From positions 1,079,501 through 1,143,500 of the forward strand of contig NC_090117.1 of the NCBI RefSeq assembly GCF_023973825.1: a stretch of 64,000 nucleotides of DNA, given 5' to 3'. The stretch is from Plasmodium brasilianum. Taxonomy: Eukaryota; Apicomplexa; Aconoidasida; Haemosporida; Plasmodiidae. Below, piece by piece: positions 12,668 to 25,265 of this stretch. Under the pieces are notes generated by a model that ran no database searches, had not been told where the DNA came from, and saw nothing but the letters and a program-made list of their open reading frames with translations. Positions within the stretch are counted from its first letter, which is position 1, and the number at the start of each line of letters is the position of its first letter. Position numbers and translations under genes: made by a program.

Positions 12668-13946
12668 ATGGCAACCATAAAGAAATGTAACAAGAGAGAG
12701 AAAATAAATATTTTCCTCTTTTTCACAAAAATATCATTGTTTCTTCTTTTAAATTGGATATTAGATAGTTCTAATGATGTAAGCTAATAAAAAAGAATAA
12801 TATATACATTCATTGTATATATATATATATACATAGATGTAGTTTATGTATTACGCATATATATAATTCTCTGTGCCATCATACATATTTCCTTTAGTAT
12901 GTTTTCATTAATATGAAAGACATAATATTATATTTTTTTTATAAAACTACTTTATAATTTTACCAAAATTTTTAGCAAAAATGTGGTAAATCTTGTAAGA
13001 ATGACATTCAGATACTATTAGTTTCAAGAACTAACAGATCATTGGCATCAAGGAGGAGACGCAATGGTTCAAATTTTCCAGTTTGTAGAACTCGTATAGT
13101 AAAAGATATTACGCATGGAGGACTTAAGGAATATAAAGAGAATTTTGAAAATAAACGTTATAAATTAACGGAAAATGAGAAAGATGGAAATAAGGATTGC
13201 GATGAACATTATGAAGCAGCAAATTATGGATTTAAAGAAAAATGTCCCTATGAAGTAAATAAGTCTTATGGAGGTGCAACTCCCGGGCCAAATCTTTTCG
13301 AATTAAGAAAACGATTCCGTTGTGGAGCACTTTTTAATGATAGAAATGGAAGAATGAGTTCATTAGTAGATATACTACCTGGATCTTTAGAAGAATGTGA
13401 AAGAAAAATTTATGGACCAAGGAATGAATTTAGAAGTGTGTTTTACAAAAGAAGCATACCCACGAAGAGGAAAGTTAAAAGGAGAAAAGTAGAAGAAGAA
13501 GAAGAAGAAGAAGATGAATATTTCCCATTACGTAATAAGATATCTGCTGGATTAAGAGTAGGCACAAATAGCAGAAAGGAAACTTATATGAGTGGTAAAA
13601 AGAACTTTCCAGTTTCTGAATATTATAAAGAAGAATCATCAACCACATCAGAAGATGAACCTGAGGAAGTCGAGAAAAAAGAAGAAAAATTCGATTTAAA
13701 ATACACTCCCAGAGATGGATTAGAATCGTTTAGTAAGGCACATGAACGTGAAGAAGAAAAACAAACATGTGATATACCAGAAGACGTTTCCACAGACAGA
13801 AAAGGTCCTGTTGTAGAAGAATATGAAGAAGAAAAACCATGTATTTCCGTAGAGGAAAAATCTGAAGATGCCTTAAAAGACACTGATAAAACTGATGAAA
13901 CATCATGTGTTTCTGATAAGGAACACCTCCCTCCAATCGTAGAAGT

Positions 13947-14132
13947 AGAAGAAGTCGATGAAAAGGATACAACAACACCGGATATTAAAGAGGAAGAAGT
14001 TACACCAGAAGATGAATTAAAAGAATCTGATAAAAAAGTAGAAGAAGTTGATGAAAAGGATACAACAACACCGCATGTTAAAGAGGAAGAAATTACACCT
14101 GAAGATGAATTAAAAGAATCTGATAAAAAAGT
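13947..14132 (+). repeat. Two tandem 93-bp (31-residue) coding repeats
   Basis: The Glu/Lys-rich block VEEVDEKDTTTP...ELKESDKK occurs twice in a row with few changes (DI to HV, V to I) inside exon 2 of the giant gene. A degenerate third start, VEEEDKTDET, follows. Confidence 0.8.
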
Positions 14133-15039
14133 AGAAGAAGAAGATAAAACTGATGAGACTTGCAAGATTAGTAATGTAGCAGATGATGAAGTAGGAGAGG
14201 AAACATCAGATGCTAAACCAATGGACGGTTACTATTCAGTAAAAGAACATGATGCTGAAGATGAATCATGGACTACTACTTGGAATAGCATGTCATCTAC
14301 TCCAGATGAAAAAGGTGAAAAATCCAAAACTAAATTATCTCATAAGCGAATATCTAAAAAAAAATTAAAGAGAAAATGTAAAAGAAAAAAACTTAAATCA
14401 GAGAGAAAGGATACCACCACCCCTGAAGAGAAAATCGACGAGAAAGAAGAACAAACTGAAGATATTCCAACATACGAGGAAACTACTAGCATTGTAGAAC
14501 AAACCGAAGCGGATATAGATGAACAAAGAAAAACAGAATTAGAGGAAACCACGGAAAAAGAAGAAGAAAGGAAACATAAAAAATCAAAATCCGAGGCACC
14601 CTTCCAGGAGGTTATTACAGGATACGTCCGAAGGGAACCTGAAAAGTCATTATTCAATTGCTTTTATTACCCAAAAACCGTGGATGATGAAGCATTACCA
14701 AATATTACGACAAAGTCAAGGCTCTTCAAAAACTGGGGAGAAAAGATTCCAGATCATTTACCAGAATCTATATTTAAACCAGATGATTTCAATTTAGAAG
14801 ATGATAGTGCAAATTTAAAACCAAAAGGCGGTTTGCTCCCGCATAAGCCGCAATATAGGCATAAGAAGTATTTAAAACCAAAAATTATTTTACGCACTCC
14901 CGATATTCCAAAACATAAGCGTAAGAAAAAATTAACCACAAAAAAAGATAAGAATAAGACATATGAAGCATTCAAAGGTACGCTTTGGCCAGAGCTAGTT
15001 GGCTTAGATGAAATGCTAGATACGAAGCCGACACCGTGG

Positions 15040-18000
15040 ATACCCACTGTAGAAGAAACCGATAAGGTAATAATCGAAACACCAGAAATTACTCCAACAC
15101 CCGAGATTTCCACTGTAGAAGAAACCGATAAAATTAAAGATGAAACACCAGAAATTACTCCAACACCCGAGATTTCTACTGTAGAAGAAACCGATAAGAT
15201 AATAATCGAAACACCAGAAATTACTCCAACACCCGAGATTTCCACTGTAGAAGAAACCGATAAGATAATAATCGAAACACCAGAAATTACTCCAACACCC
15301 GAGATTTCTACTGTTGAAGAAATCGATGAGGCGACAGACGGAACTCCGGAAACCAAGTCAAAGAGCAAGAACAAAGCTAAACAGGAATGCGATAAGAAAA
15401 AAGATAAGAAGGATAAAAAAAAAGATAAGAAAGATAAAAAAAAAGATAAAAAAAAAAAAAAAGAGAAGTCAACAACAGAGATTTCGACTATAGAAGAAAC
15501 CGTTAAGGTTCAGCAAGAAACATCAGAAATTACACCAACACCAGAGATATCTGTTGTAGAAGAAACCGATAAAATTAAAGATGAAACACCAGAAATTACT
15601 CCAACACCCGAGATTTCCACTGTAGAAGAAACCGATAAGATAATAATCGAAACACCAGAAATTACTCCAACACCCGAGATTTCCACTGTTGAAGAAACCG
15701 ATAAGGCGACAGACGGAACTCCGGAAACCAAGTCAAAGAGCAAGGACAAAGCTAAACAGGAATGCGATAAGAAAAAAGATAAGAAAGATAAGAAAAAAGA
15801 TAAGAAAGATAAAAAAAAAGATAAAAAAAAAAAAAAAGAGAAGTCAACAACAGAGATTTCGACTATAGAAGAAACCGTTAAGGTTCAGGAAGAAACATCA
15901 GAAATTACACCAACACCAGAGATATCTGTTGTAGAAGAAACCGATAAAATTAAAGATGAAAAACCAGAAATTACTCCAATACCCGAGATTTCCACTGTAG
16001 AAGAAACCGATAAAATTAAAGATGAAACACCAGAAATTACACCAACACCCGAGATTTCCACTGTAGAAGAAACCAATAAGGATATAGAAGAAAAATCTGG
16101 AAGTACCTCAATATTTTCTTGCTTTTCTAAAAAGAAAAAAGGCCATAAGAAAGATAAGAAACAGAAAAAGAAGTCAACGACTCAAATAACAACTGTAGAA
16201 GAAACCGAAAAAATAACAGACGAAACACCAGAGATTACACCAACACCTGAGATTTCCAATGTAGAAGATATGGATAAGACACATGAAGTATTCAAAGGTA
16301 CGCATTGGACAGAGCTAGTTAGCGTAGATGAAATGTTAGATACGAAGCCGACACCGTGGATGTCTACTGTAGAAGAAACCGATAAAATTAAAGATGAAAC
16401 ACCAGAAATTACACCAACACCCGAGATTTCCACTGTAGAAGAAACCGATAAAATTAAAGATGAAACACCAGAAATTACACCAACACCCGAGATTTCCACT
16501 GTAGAAGAAACCAATAAGGATATAGAAGAAAAATCTGGAAGTACCTCAATATTTTCTTGCTTTTCTAAAAAGAAAAAAGGCCATAAGAAAGATAAGAAAC
16601 AGAAAAAGAAGTCAACGACTCAAATAACAACTGTAGAAGAAACCGAAAAAATAACAGACGAAACACCAGAGATTACACCAACACCTGAGATTTCCAATGT
16701 AGAAGATATGGATAAGACACATGAAGTATTCAAAGGTACGCATTGGACAGAGCTAGTTAGCGTAGATGAAATGTTAGATACGAAGCCGACACCGTGGATG
16801 TCTACTGTAGAAGAAACCGATAAAATTAAAGATGAAACACCAGAAATTACACCAACACCCGAGATTTCCACTGTAGAAGAAACCAATAAGGATATAGAAG
16901 AAAAATCTGGAAGTACCTCAATATTTTCTTGCTTTTCTAAAAAGAAAAAAGGCCATAAGAAAGATAAGAAACAGAAAAAGAAGTCAACGACTCAAATAAC
17001 AACTGTAGAAGAAACCGAAAAAATAACAGACGAAACACCAGAGATTACACCAACACCTGAGATTTCCAATGTAGAAGATATGGATAAGACACATGAAGTA
17101 TTCAAAGGTACGCATTGGACAGAGCTAGTTAGCGTAGATGAAATGTTAGATACGAAGCCGACACCGTGGATGTCTACTGTAGAAGAAACCGATAAAATTA
17201 AAGATGAAACACCAGAAATTACACCAACACCCGAGATTTCCACTGTAGAAAAAACCGATAAGGTGACAGACGGAACTCCGGAAACCAAGTCAAAGAGCAA
17301 GGACAAAGCTAAACAGGAATGCGATAAGAAAAAAGATAAGAAAGATAAAAAAAAAGATAAAAAAAAAAAAAGGAGAAGTCAACAACTCAAATAACAACTG
17401 TAGAAGAAGCCGAAAAAATAACAGTCGAAACACCAGAAATTACGCCAACACCAGAGATATCTGTTGTAGAAGAAACCGATAAAATTAAAGATGAAACACC
17501 AGAAATTACTCCAATACCCGAGATTTCCACTGTTGAAGAAGCCGATAAGATAATAATCGAAACACCAGAAATTACTCCAACACCCGAGATTTCCACTGTT
17601 GAAGAAACCGATAAAGCTACAGACGAAACATCTGAAAGTAAATCAGTATTTTCGGGCTTTTTCAAAAAGAAAAAAGGCGATAAGAAAGATAAGAAACAAA
17701 AAGAGAAGTCAACAACTGAAATAACAACTGTAGAAGAAACCGAAAAAATAACAGTGGAAACACCAGAAATTACACCAACACCCGAGATTTCCACTGTAAA
17801 AGAAACTGATAAGATAATAATCGAAACACCAGAAATTACTCCAACACCCGAGATTTCCACTGTTGAAGAAACCGATAAAGTGACAGACGGAACTCCGGAA
17901 ACCAAGTCAAAGAGCAAGGACAAAGCTAAACAGGAATACTATAAAAAAAAAGATAAACAAGATAAAAAAACAGATAGGGAAGATAAAAAAAAAAGAAAAG

Positions 18001-18760
18001 AGAAGTCAACAACTCAAATAACAACTGTAGAAGAAACCGAAAAAATAACAGTGGAAACACCAGAAATTACACCAACACCTGAGATATCTGTTGTAGAAGA
18101 AACTGATAAAATTAAAGATGAAACACCAGAAATTGCGCCAACAACCGAGACTTCCACTGTAGAAGAAGCCGATAAAGCTACAGAAAAAACATCTGAAGGT
18201 AAGTCAGTATTTTCGGGCTTTTTCAAAAAGAAAAAAGGCGTTAAGAAAGATAAGAAACAAAAAGACAAGTCAACATCTCAAATAACAACAGTAGAAGAAA
18301 CCGAAAAAGTAACAGTTGAAACACCAGAAATTACACCAACACCCGAGATTTCCACTGTTGAAGAAACCGATAAAGTGACAGACGGAACTCCGGAAACCAA
18401 GTCAAAGAGCAAGGACAAAGCTAAACAGGAATACTATAAAAAAAAAGATAAGCAAGATAAAAAAACAGATAAGGAAGTTAAAAAAACAGATAAGGAAGAT
18501 AAAAAAAAAAGAAAAGAGAAGTCAACAACTCAAATAACAACTGTAGAAGAAACCGAAAAAATAACAGTCGAAACACCAGAAATTACACCAACACCTGAGA
18601 TATCTGTTGTAGAAGAAACTGATAAAATTAAAGATGAAACACCAAGAATTACACCAACACCCAAGATTTCCACTGTAGAAGAAACCGATAAGATAATAAT
18701 CGAAACACCAGAAATTACTCCAACACCCGAGATTTCAACTTTAGAAGAAACTGATAAGAT
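15040..18760 (+). repeat. 66-bp (22-residue) coding repeat array
   Basis: Array of 66-bp units encoding STVEETDKI followed by ETPEITPTPEI variants, interrupted by Lys/Asp tracts and by a cassette encoding IFSCFSKKKKG or VFSGFFKKKKG. Larger blocks are duplicated: the start of the cassette recurs at 16081, 16519 and 16891, i.e. periods of 438 and 372 bases, which differ by exactly one 66-bp unit. The near-identity of the large blocks points to recent unequal exchange. The - strand also stays open over long stretches, as a by-product of the codon pattern. Confidence 0.88.
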
Positions 18761-19511
18761 GGTAGGGGAAACATCTGAAAATCATTCAAAATTTAAGAGT
18801 TTTTTCAGAAAGAAAAAAGTTGATAAAATTGATAGAAAAGAAAAATATATGTCAACAACTGAGATGACAACTATAGAAGAAACCGAAAAGGAGAAAGACG
18901 AAACACCCGAAGTCTGCACCGAAGAAGAAACTGTAAAGGGGGAAGACGAAACCCCAAAAGTTACTCCAACATCTGATATTTCCATTGTACAAAAATCCCA
19001 TAAGAAGACATATGAATCAGATGAATCTATGTCAAAACACAAGATCTCTACCAAGGAAACACATAAAACTCAATCAACACACGAGATTCATAATGTAGAA
19101 GAAACGGATATAATGAATTATAAAACACCAAGTGAGAAAGTATTGTTGAAGTACACTACTGAGTTAGGTGAACATGATGATATAGAAAATGAAATATATA
19201 CAACGTGGAGGAACAAATATATAAAATTGAAAGATAAGAATGTAGGAAATAGTACAACAACATACAAGTATTCAACAGAAAAAAATGTTAATGAAGAAGG
19301 TGATTCACTAAATAGGTATCCAATGGATAAATTCCTAAATGAGAAAAAGGAGAACGTTATAGGGGTTAAAGAAGAAGATGAATCACGATATGGATTATCC
19401 CTGTTTAAGGGTAGGACACCATATGGTGATTTGGCACCACATACAATATGGAGGTGTAAATGTTCATCTGTACAATATAGTGCAGGTGATATAACACCAA
19501 ATGGTTCATGA

Positions 19512-19618
19512 AATTATAATTATGCAGCTATGAAAACTACATCTTAAAAAGGCGAAACTCCAAAAAATATATATATGTTTTAATTAAGATTATTATGAAA
19601 AATATTAATAAAAATGAG
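19512..19618. other. 3' flank of giant repeat gene
   Basis: Short AT-rich sequence following the TGA. It contains the first copy of a ~27-base sequence (near 19587) that recurs near 19967. Confidence 0.4.
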
Positions 19619-19894
19619 ATGATAAAATTTACCTTGTATATGGAAAAGCAAATATTGTATTATATAATGGTAGAATATGACAAAAAAGTTGAGAAAACAT
19701 ATAAAATGAAGTGTAAAAAAGGCATTTGTTTTTTGAGTTAAATAGAAAAAGGAGAGATGATAAGAGCAAAATCAGACTTAGAAACGATATCAAATAATTT
19801 AGAAGAGAAACATGAATTAACAAATGAGAAAAAAAGGGTAGAAAGAAAATGTTACATACTCAACGAATCGCGAATTATAATGATTATTATGTAG
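19619..19894 (+). pseudogene. Charged coding relic with one in-frame stop
   Basis: A frame starting at ATG 19619 is open for 91 codons except for one TAA at 19739-19741. Its second half is rich in Glu, Lys, Arg and Asn (NNLEEKHELTNEKK) and would form a helix or coiled coil, unlike the surrounding intergenic DNA. No family is recognised. It may be a decayed small exported protein or a relic of a terminal exon. It lies about 100 bases after the giant gene on the same strand. No splice partner was found. Confidence 0.35.
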
Positions 19895-22312
19895 ATAGGT
19901 TGTATTTATAATGAATGAAACAGCAAGATTGGGGAGATAGATTAAAATAAAGCCAATGAAGAATAAAGATTAATATGAAAAATATTAATAAATTGTTATA
20001 AAATTTTGTTTATGGATGAGAAATATTTATATAAAACTTTTTACAAGGGTGTTTTGTAACTGGATGATATTATGTAGAATCAAAATATATGAAGGAAATA
20101 AAGTTACATATGCGAAAAATTGAAAATAAGTAACTAAAAGTAGGAATATTTAAAGTATTGAAATTGGAAGAGATAATATGTAAAAATATGTAAGAGGAAG
20201 AAATGAAAAAAATTAAGTTACCAAAAGGAATTATTTGAATGCGAAATCATGCAAATACAAAAAATATCATTTATTTTATTGAGTTTCATATATTTGCAAA
20301 CAACCCACATAATATGTTTAGTGTAGTTTGTTTTTCAAATTTTGTATTATTATCTATATTTGTGAGTCTTATAATTTTATCATAGGCTTTTAAACAAAGT
20401 CATATATTGTGAATAGGGATAATTGTGCAAATACGATTAAAACGTTTTAAACATTTCATATATTTTAAAATATACATAAGAAATTATTAGCAGCTAGTTG
20501 ATTAAAATTTTAAAGAAATTTTTTTTTAATGATATTTTGATAACTTTTTTTTTCTTTTTATATGAATAATATATTATTTGAATACAAGACTGTGATAAGT
20601 CCATGTATATTATATATATGTTATTAAATCATCAGTATTTCTAGTTTGTAAAATTTGTTAAATTAATTATATGGAATTCGGTTATTTGAAGTATAATTCT
20701 TAAAGGTTTAATTTGTACATGTATAATTATATATATGTATTTATATATATTAGTCTGTAAAATTATAAGTGTAATACTAAATTTATGAAGTTATTATTTT
20801 TTTTTTTTTACATAATAACATTTTAAATTATTTAATGCATATTTGAAAAGGAAAATATCAGCTAATTTTGTGTTATGTAATTAAATGTGTACTTGAATAT
20901 ATATATGATATTTAAAAATTTTGTTATTTATTTTTAATTAATAGAAAATATGTATTATATATTTACGATTAAATAAATAGGAACTCATAAAACTTTTTTT
21001 TTTTTTTTATCAATATATATTTATTTTACTTAATATTTTACTATTAAAAAGAGCCTCATTAAAAATTAAAAGATTTATGAAAAAAGATTTTGTTACTCCA
21101 CAATTGAGTTTTATATAAATTCTGTTATAGCACGGAAGTGCAATGGATACCTTTTTATAATTATTTTAACGGTATACAATAATAATAAATTCGAAACTAG
21201 CAATTAATAATATTACTTTCCTTACCAAAGTTAATCTGTTTTCTTTTTACAATAATACAGTGAATATGTTCTAGATTTTTAAAAATGAAATATGAATTTT
21301 AAACATAAATTACTTTTGTCTTTACTGTGGAATATGTTGTAAAGATTATTAATATTAGAAGTTTTAAAAATAATAATTATATATATATTAAAAGAAATTA
21401 AACCAGATATGTTATACTTTTTCATTATGTTGTATTTGATAAAATGAAATAGATGAATAAAAGGAGGAAAAAAGTCATTTAAAAAGTTTTGTAATTTTTT
21501 TATAAAAATATTTTATGCTTAATATTATATTAAATGATAATAAAAGTATGTGGAATAATAATAATGTACAAAAGTGTTAAATATGCTAATGCATTTTGTT
21601 TTCATGAACAATAATAAAAATGAATTAAAAGTGCAATTATTTTCATCCTGTTAACCTATTATTTATAATATCTAATAATTGCTTTCATATGTTTGTTATT
21701 CGTATACATTTTTGGTATATATACATTAAAGCACATAATATTATTAAGTTTTTAAATTATTGAAGAAACATGTATTCTCTACCCCATCCTGTTTTTTAGC
21801 ATAACTGTTTTTTTTTTTAAATAAATCTTTATGTATTAATTGTATTAAAAAGAGAAAATACAAAATAATAAAACAATTTCGTGCTTTTTACAATATGTTA
21901 TCTGCATGCTATACTCTGATTTTTCTGATTAGTAGGTTTTAAAATGTGAATTATTCTATATAAAATGAACTTTAAGATAAATTTATATTACACTTAGCAA
22001 AAGAAAAGGAAAAACATAAGAAGAATTAATATATAATATTATATAAATACAATATAACTACCTATTTTATTAATTAAAATTTTTGGAGTACAAAGCAGTT
22101 ATATATTGTAGCAATTTAAGAGAGTAAAAATAGTGAAAAAATATATTATTACAAAAAGACACATTAGTAAGAGAACACATATATATATAATATATTTTTT
22201 TTTGTACAACACTATTTATTTTTTAGTTATTAAAATATTAATAAAGATATTACAAATAATTTATGAAGTAATTATGTATAATTTAAATTACAAATAAAAT
22301 AAATTTTTTCAT

Positions 22313-22339
22313 AAAAAAAAAAAAAAAAAAAAAAAAAAA
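22313..22339 (+). repeat. Poly-A tract
   Basis: Uninterrupted run of about 27 A in intergenic DNA. Confidence 0.85.
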
Positions 22340-24406
22340 CTGAAGCAAAATTAAGTAGCTCTGTTCTTAATGTGTTTTAAATTATTATAAGCCTTTAATT
22401 AGTTAGAAATGAACTTTAATTCAATTTAATGGAGTTAGCAAACTACATATTATTAATAAATCCAATTATTAAATTTTTTAAATTGCTCGCTTAGTTACTC
22501 TTAAAATTGTTTTTCTAATGTTATTTAATAAGAATCTAATTTACAATTATTTTGCTTTTAGGAAATTCTTAATATTCCGTGAAAAAGTAATATAACGATA
22601 TTATTATATTATTGTCTTTTCTACTAAAGATTTTCAATATATCTGAATATTTTATCATTAAAAATGAGTCCCCATATATCGATATATTGTTATTACTGTA
22701 AAAAAAAAAATTCGTATTTATAATATACACCTTTTCTATAATAGGAAAAATTAACAAAAACATCATTATTCTATCTCGATCTATGAAAATTTTATGAGTA
22801 AACATTCTATACGAAGATATCTTTTATTCCTTTTCCTAAGATTATATATTTAGCTAAGTCATTACAATTAAAAATTTTTATTTGACATATATATTACTAA
22901 CTTTTTATATAATAATAATTATAATGTAAATTCTTATTAAAGAAAAAAAAAAAGAATTCATTTTACTTAACAAATAACTGATAAAAAATATATACATATG
23001 TAATTGTGATAAATATAGGAAAAGTTAGTTTCAAGTGTTTTGATTTATTAATTTTTATAGAAAAGGAAATCTAATAAGCTTATCCATATTAAGTATTATA
23101 ACTGAAAAAGAAATATTTGAAAAATCTTCATCTCTTCTTTTTTCTTAAATTTCAACTAAAATCTAAATCTTCCTTTCGTTTAATACTGTAACTTAAGCTA
23201 ATATTCGAATCTATGAAATTACTTAGGAGTAATTCCATATAAAACAATTCACCTTTAGACGTAAGAAATTTTTTTTTTCTAATTTCAAAATTATTAAAAA
23301 AATTAAGATTAATTTACTTAAAAATAATATAAATTTCTCTTTTTTTTAATTTTAAGAATTAACCCTTTTTTCTATATTTTTAAAACTCTTTTGTTTCATG
23401 TACTTTAATAGGTATGTACGCTAATATGTAGGATGACACAATTGAGGTAATTAATATATATCCTAAATGATATTAAGTTGGTAGTGGGAGGGGACAAATA
23501 AATACATTTTAAATTTAGTTCCATTACTTTTTATTTAAATTAAATTCATAAGAGTATAATTGTTTCACACTCTCCACTAATGTTGTTTTCATTACAAGAT
23601 AAAAATGAAATATATACACTAAAAACTTAAAAACAAATAAAAATGTTTGTCCATCCATTCACCTATTTATAATTTATGTTTGTAATAGAATAAAAATATA
23701 ACATATCTATATTAAATTTATAATGTATTTAATTAGTTTTTCAAAACTTTTGATAGAAAATTTATCTTTAAATATTCCACAAATAATATATATAATATTT
23801 TTGTCGGATACAATTAACTCTTTAATTTAAAAAACTGAGGATACTTTATGTATAAATATAAAATTGAAAAAGATTATGTGAAAATAAAAAAAGTATTTTA
23901 TATATAGCATATATTGTTAGTTTAAAATTTTATTAATATATATATTGTTATTTTCATATTATATATTAACATTTAAGAAACAGCTGTATGAGAACCTTTT
24001 TATAACTCTAATGGAAAGGAAAGTTAATAGGAAAAATCTACTTATTTAAATATAAACATATTTATATATAAAAAGAAAAAAATAAACTAGAGGGTACATT
24101 TATTGTATATCCTTATTTAATGTAAATGTAGTTCTTATTTCGATTTAATTAAAAAAAGTAAGACATTTTTTTAATTTAAAATTAAGTACATGTGAGATTT
24201 TTAGAACTCAGAAAATCTGTGTATTTTTTTTAATAAATTTGGAGTTACCACTGTTATGTAATTACGTTAACAATAATCTTAATAAAGTATTGTATACATG
24301 TGTTTTCGAATAAAAATATATATAATCTCTTCTATAAATATACTTGCATAAAAACTCTACACCAAAATAGTTCGTACAAATAAATCAACAAGGAAAAATG
24401 CGTATA

Positions 24407-24424
24407 TATATATATATATATATA
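24407..24424. repeat. TA microsatellite
   Basis: Short TA dinucleotide run in intergenic DNA. Confidence 0.7.
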
Positions 24425-25265
24425 ATGCAATTATAGCATTATAATGAATATATAGTTAACGCAAAAAAAAAGAAAAAAAAAAAACACTCTTATTATAAAA
24501 TGATAAAATTTTTATATTTTTACTATTCTCTACTAATCTCTTAAAAGTAAACTTTTTAAAATTAAATTCAAAAATTCATGATAAATATTTTTTTATAGTT
24601 TCTGATATTATGCTGGATAGTTATAAATTACTAGAGCACGATGTAAATTTTTTTTTTTTTAAGGTAAAACCTTAATTATAGCTAATATTTAAATGATTTA
24701 TATCCTACTTTATAAGTTCTATGTTTGTCCATGATTAAATAATTAACGTATTATTCAGACAAACGCACAAGATCTTGATAAAATGAATACATTTTATAAT
24801 CATATCGTAGTTAAAAATGTGGTAACTACTGATACGGCTAAAAGGAAAAATGTAAAGTCCTATAAAAAAATATATATATTTTAGTATCCTTTTTTTTTTC
24901 TTTTTCAGTTGTTAATTTTAGTTGTATATTATCTGTCGTTTGTATTTTATGGTATTTTTTATTTTGTCTATTATTTTTACTTTTTCAAGAAATTTAATTT
25001 TTCTTTCATATTTCGTTTTTTACACATTATCCATCATTTGATTCTGTAAATTTTTAATAGTTAATTTCTCTTATCTAAAAAATTACTAAAGAAATAACAA
25101 TATCACATCTATTTCTTGTTTGTTTTTTAATAGTTCATTATTCGTTGATTTTTAAATTATTTAAATTCTGATTTCACGTTATTTGTTTTTTAACTACTCT
25201 TAATTCTCTTGTTATTATCTCATTTCTTATTAGCTACACTAATTTTGTTGTAATGATTTAGCTTT

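Larger units (their letters stand above)
12668..19511 (+). pseudogene. Giant repeat-rich exported-type gene, frameshifted
   Basis: Exon 1 is 12668-12778 (37 codons, signal-anchor-like). The intron has GTAAGC...TTTAG ends. Exon 2 starts at 12976 with a KCGxxC motif and an export-like RSLAS. Residues 86-154 form a module, with KEY..NFE, FKEKCPYE, PGP and ELRKRF, shared with the minus-strand gene at 25-26 kb. Glu/Lys-rich sequence, a doubled 31-residue repeat and then dozens of 22-residue ETPEITPTPEIS-type units follow, mixed with Lys/Asp tracts (KKDKKDKKK). The frame stops at 17392-17394 because one base is missing near 17359-17373 in an A13 run. From 17373 the next frame is open to 19511 with the same repeats and a unique tail. 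Uninterrupted, the product would be about 2,215 residues; as read, it stops at 1,509. Either an assembly or sequencing homopolymer error or a real truncation. Function unknown. Confidence 0.75.
19895..25265. other. Intergenic region between convergent paralogues
   Basis: AT-rich DNA with poly-A and poly-T tracts (a 27-base A run near 22313) and TA tracts near 24407. Short frames such as the one at 22569-22805 (-) are Ile/Phe/Asn low complexity. I see no gene. It is the shared 3' side of the giant + strand gene and its - strand paralogue. Confidence 0.55.

Noticed and set aside
13623..18268. Many long open frames on the - strand opposite the giant gene (Ser/Val/Gly-rich, up to about 206 codons)
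   Set aside because: They mirror the 66-bp and Glu/Lys repeats in exact register. The opposite strand lacks stops because of the codon pattern, and the + strand reading has the splice signals and conserved module.
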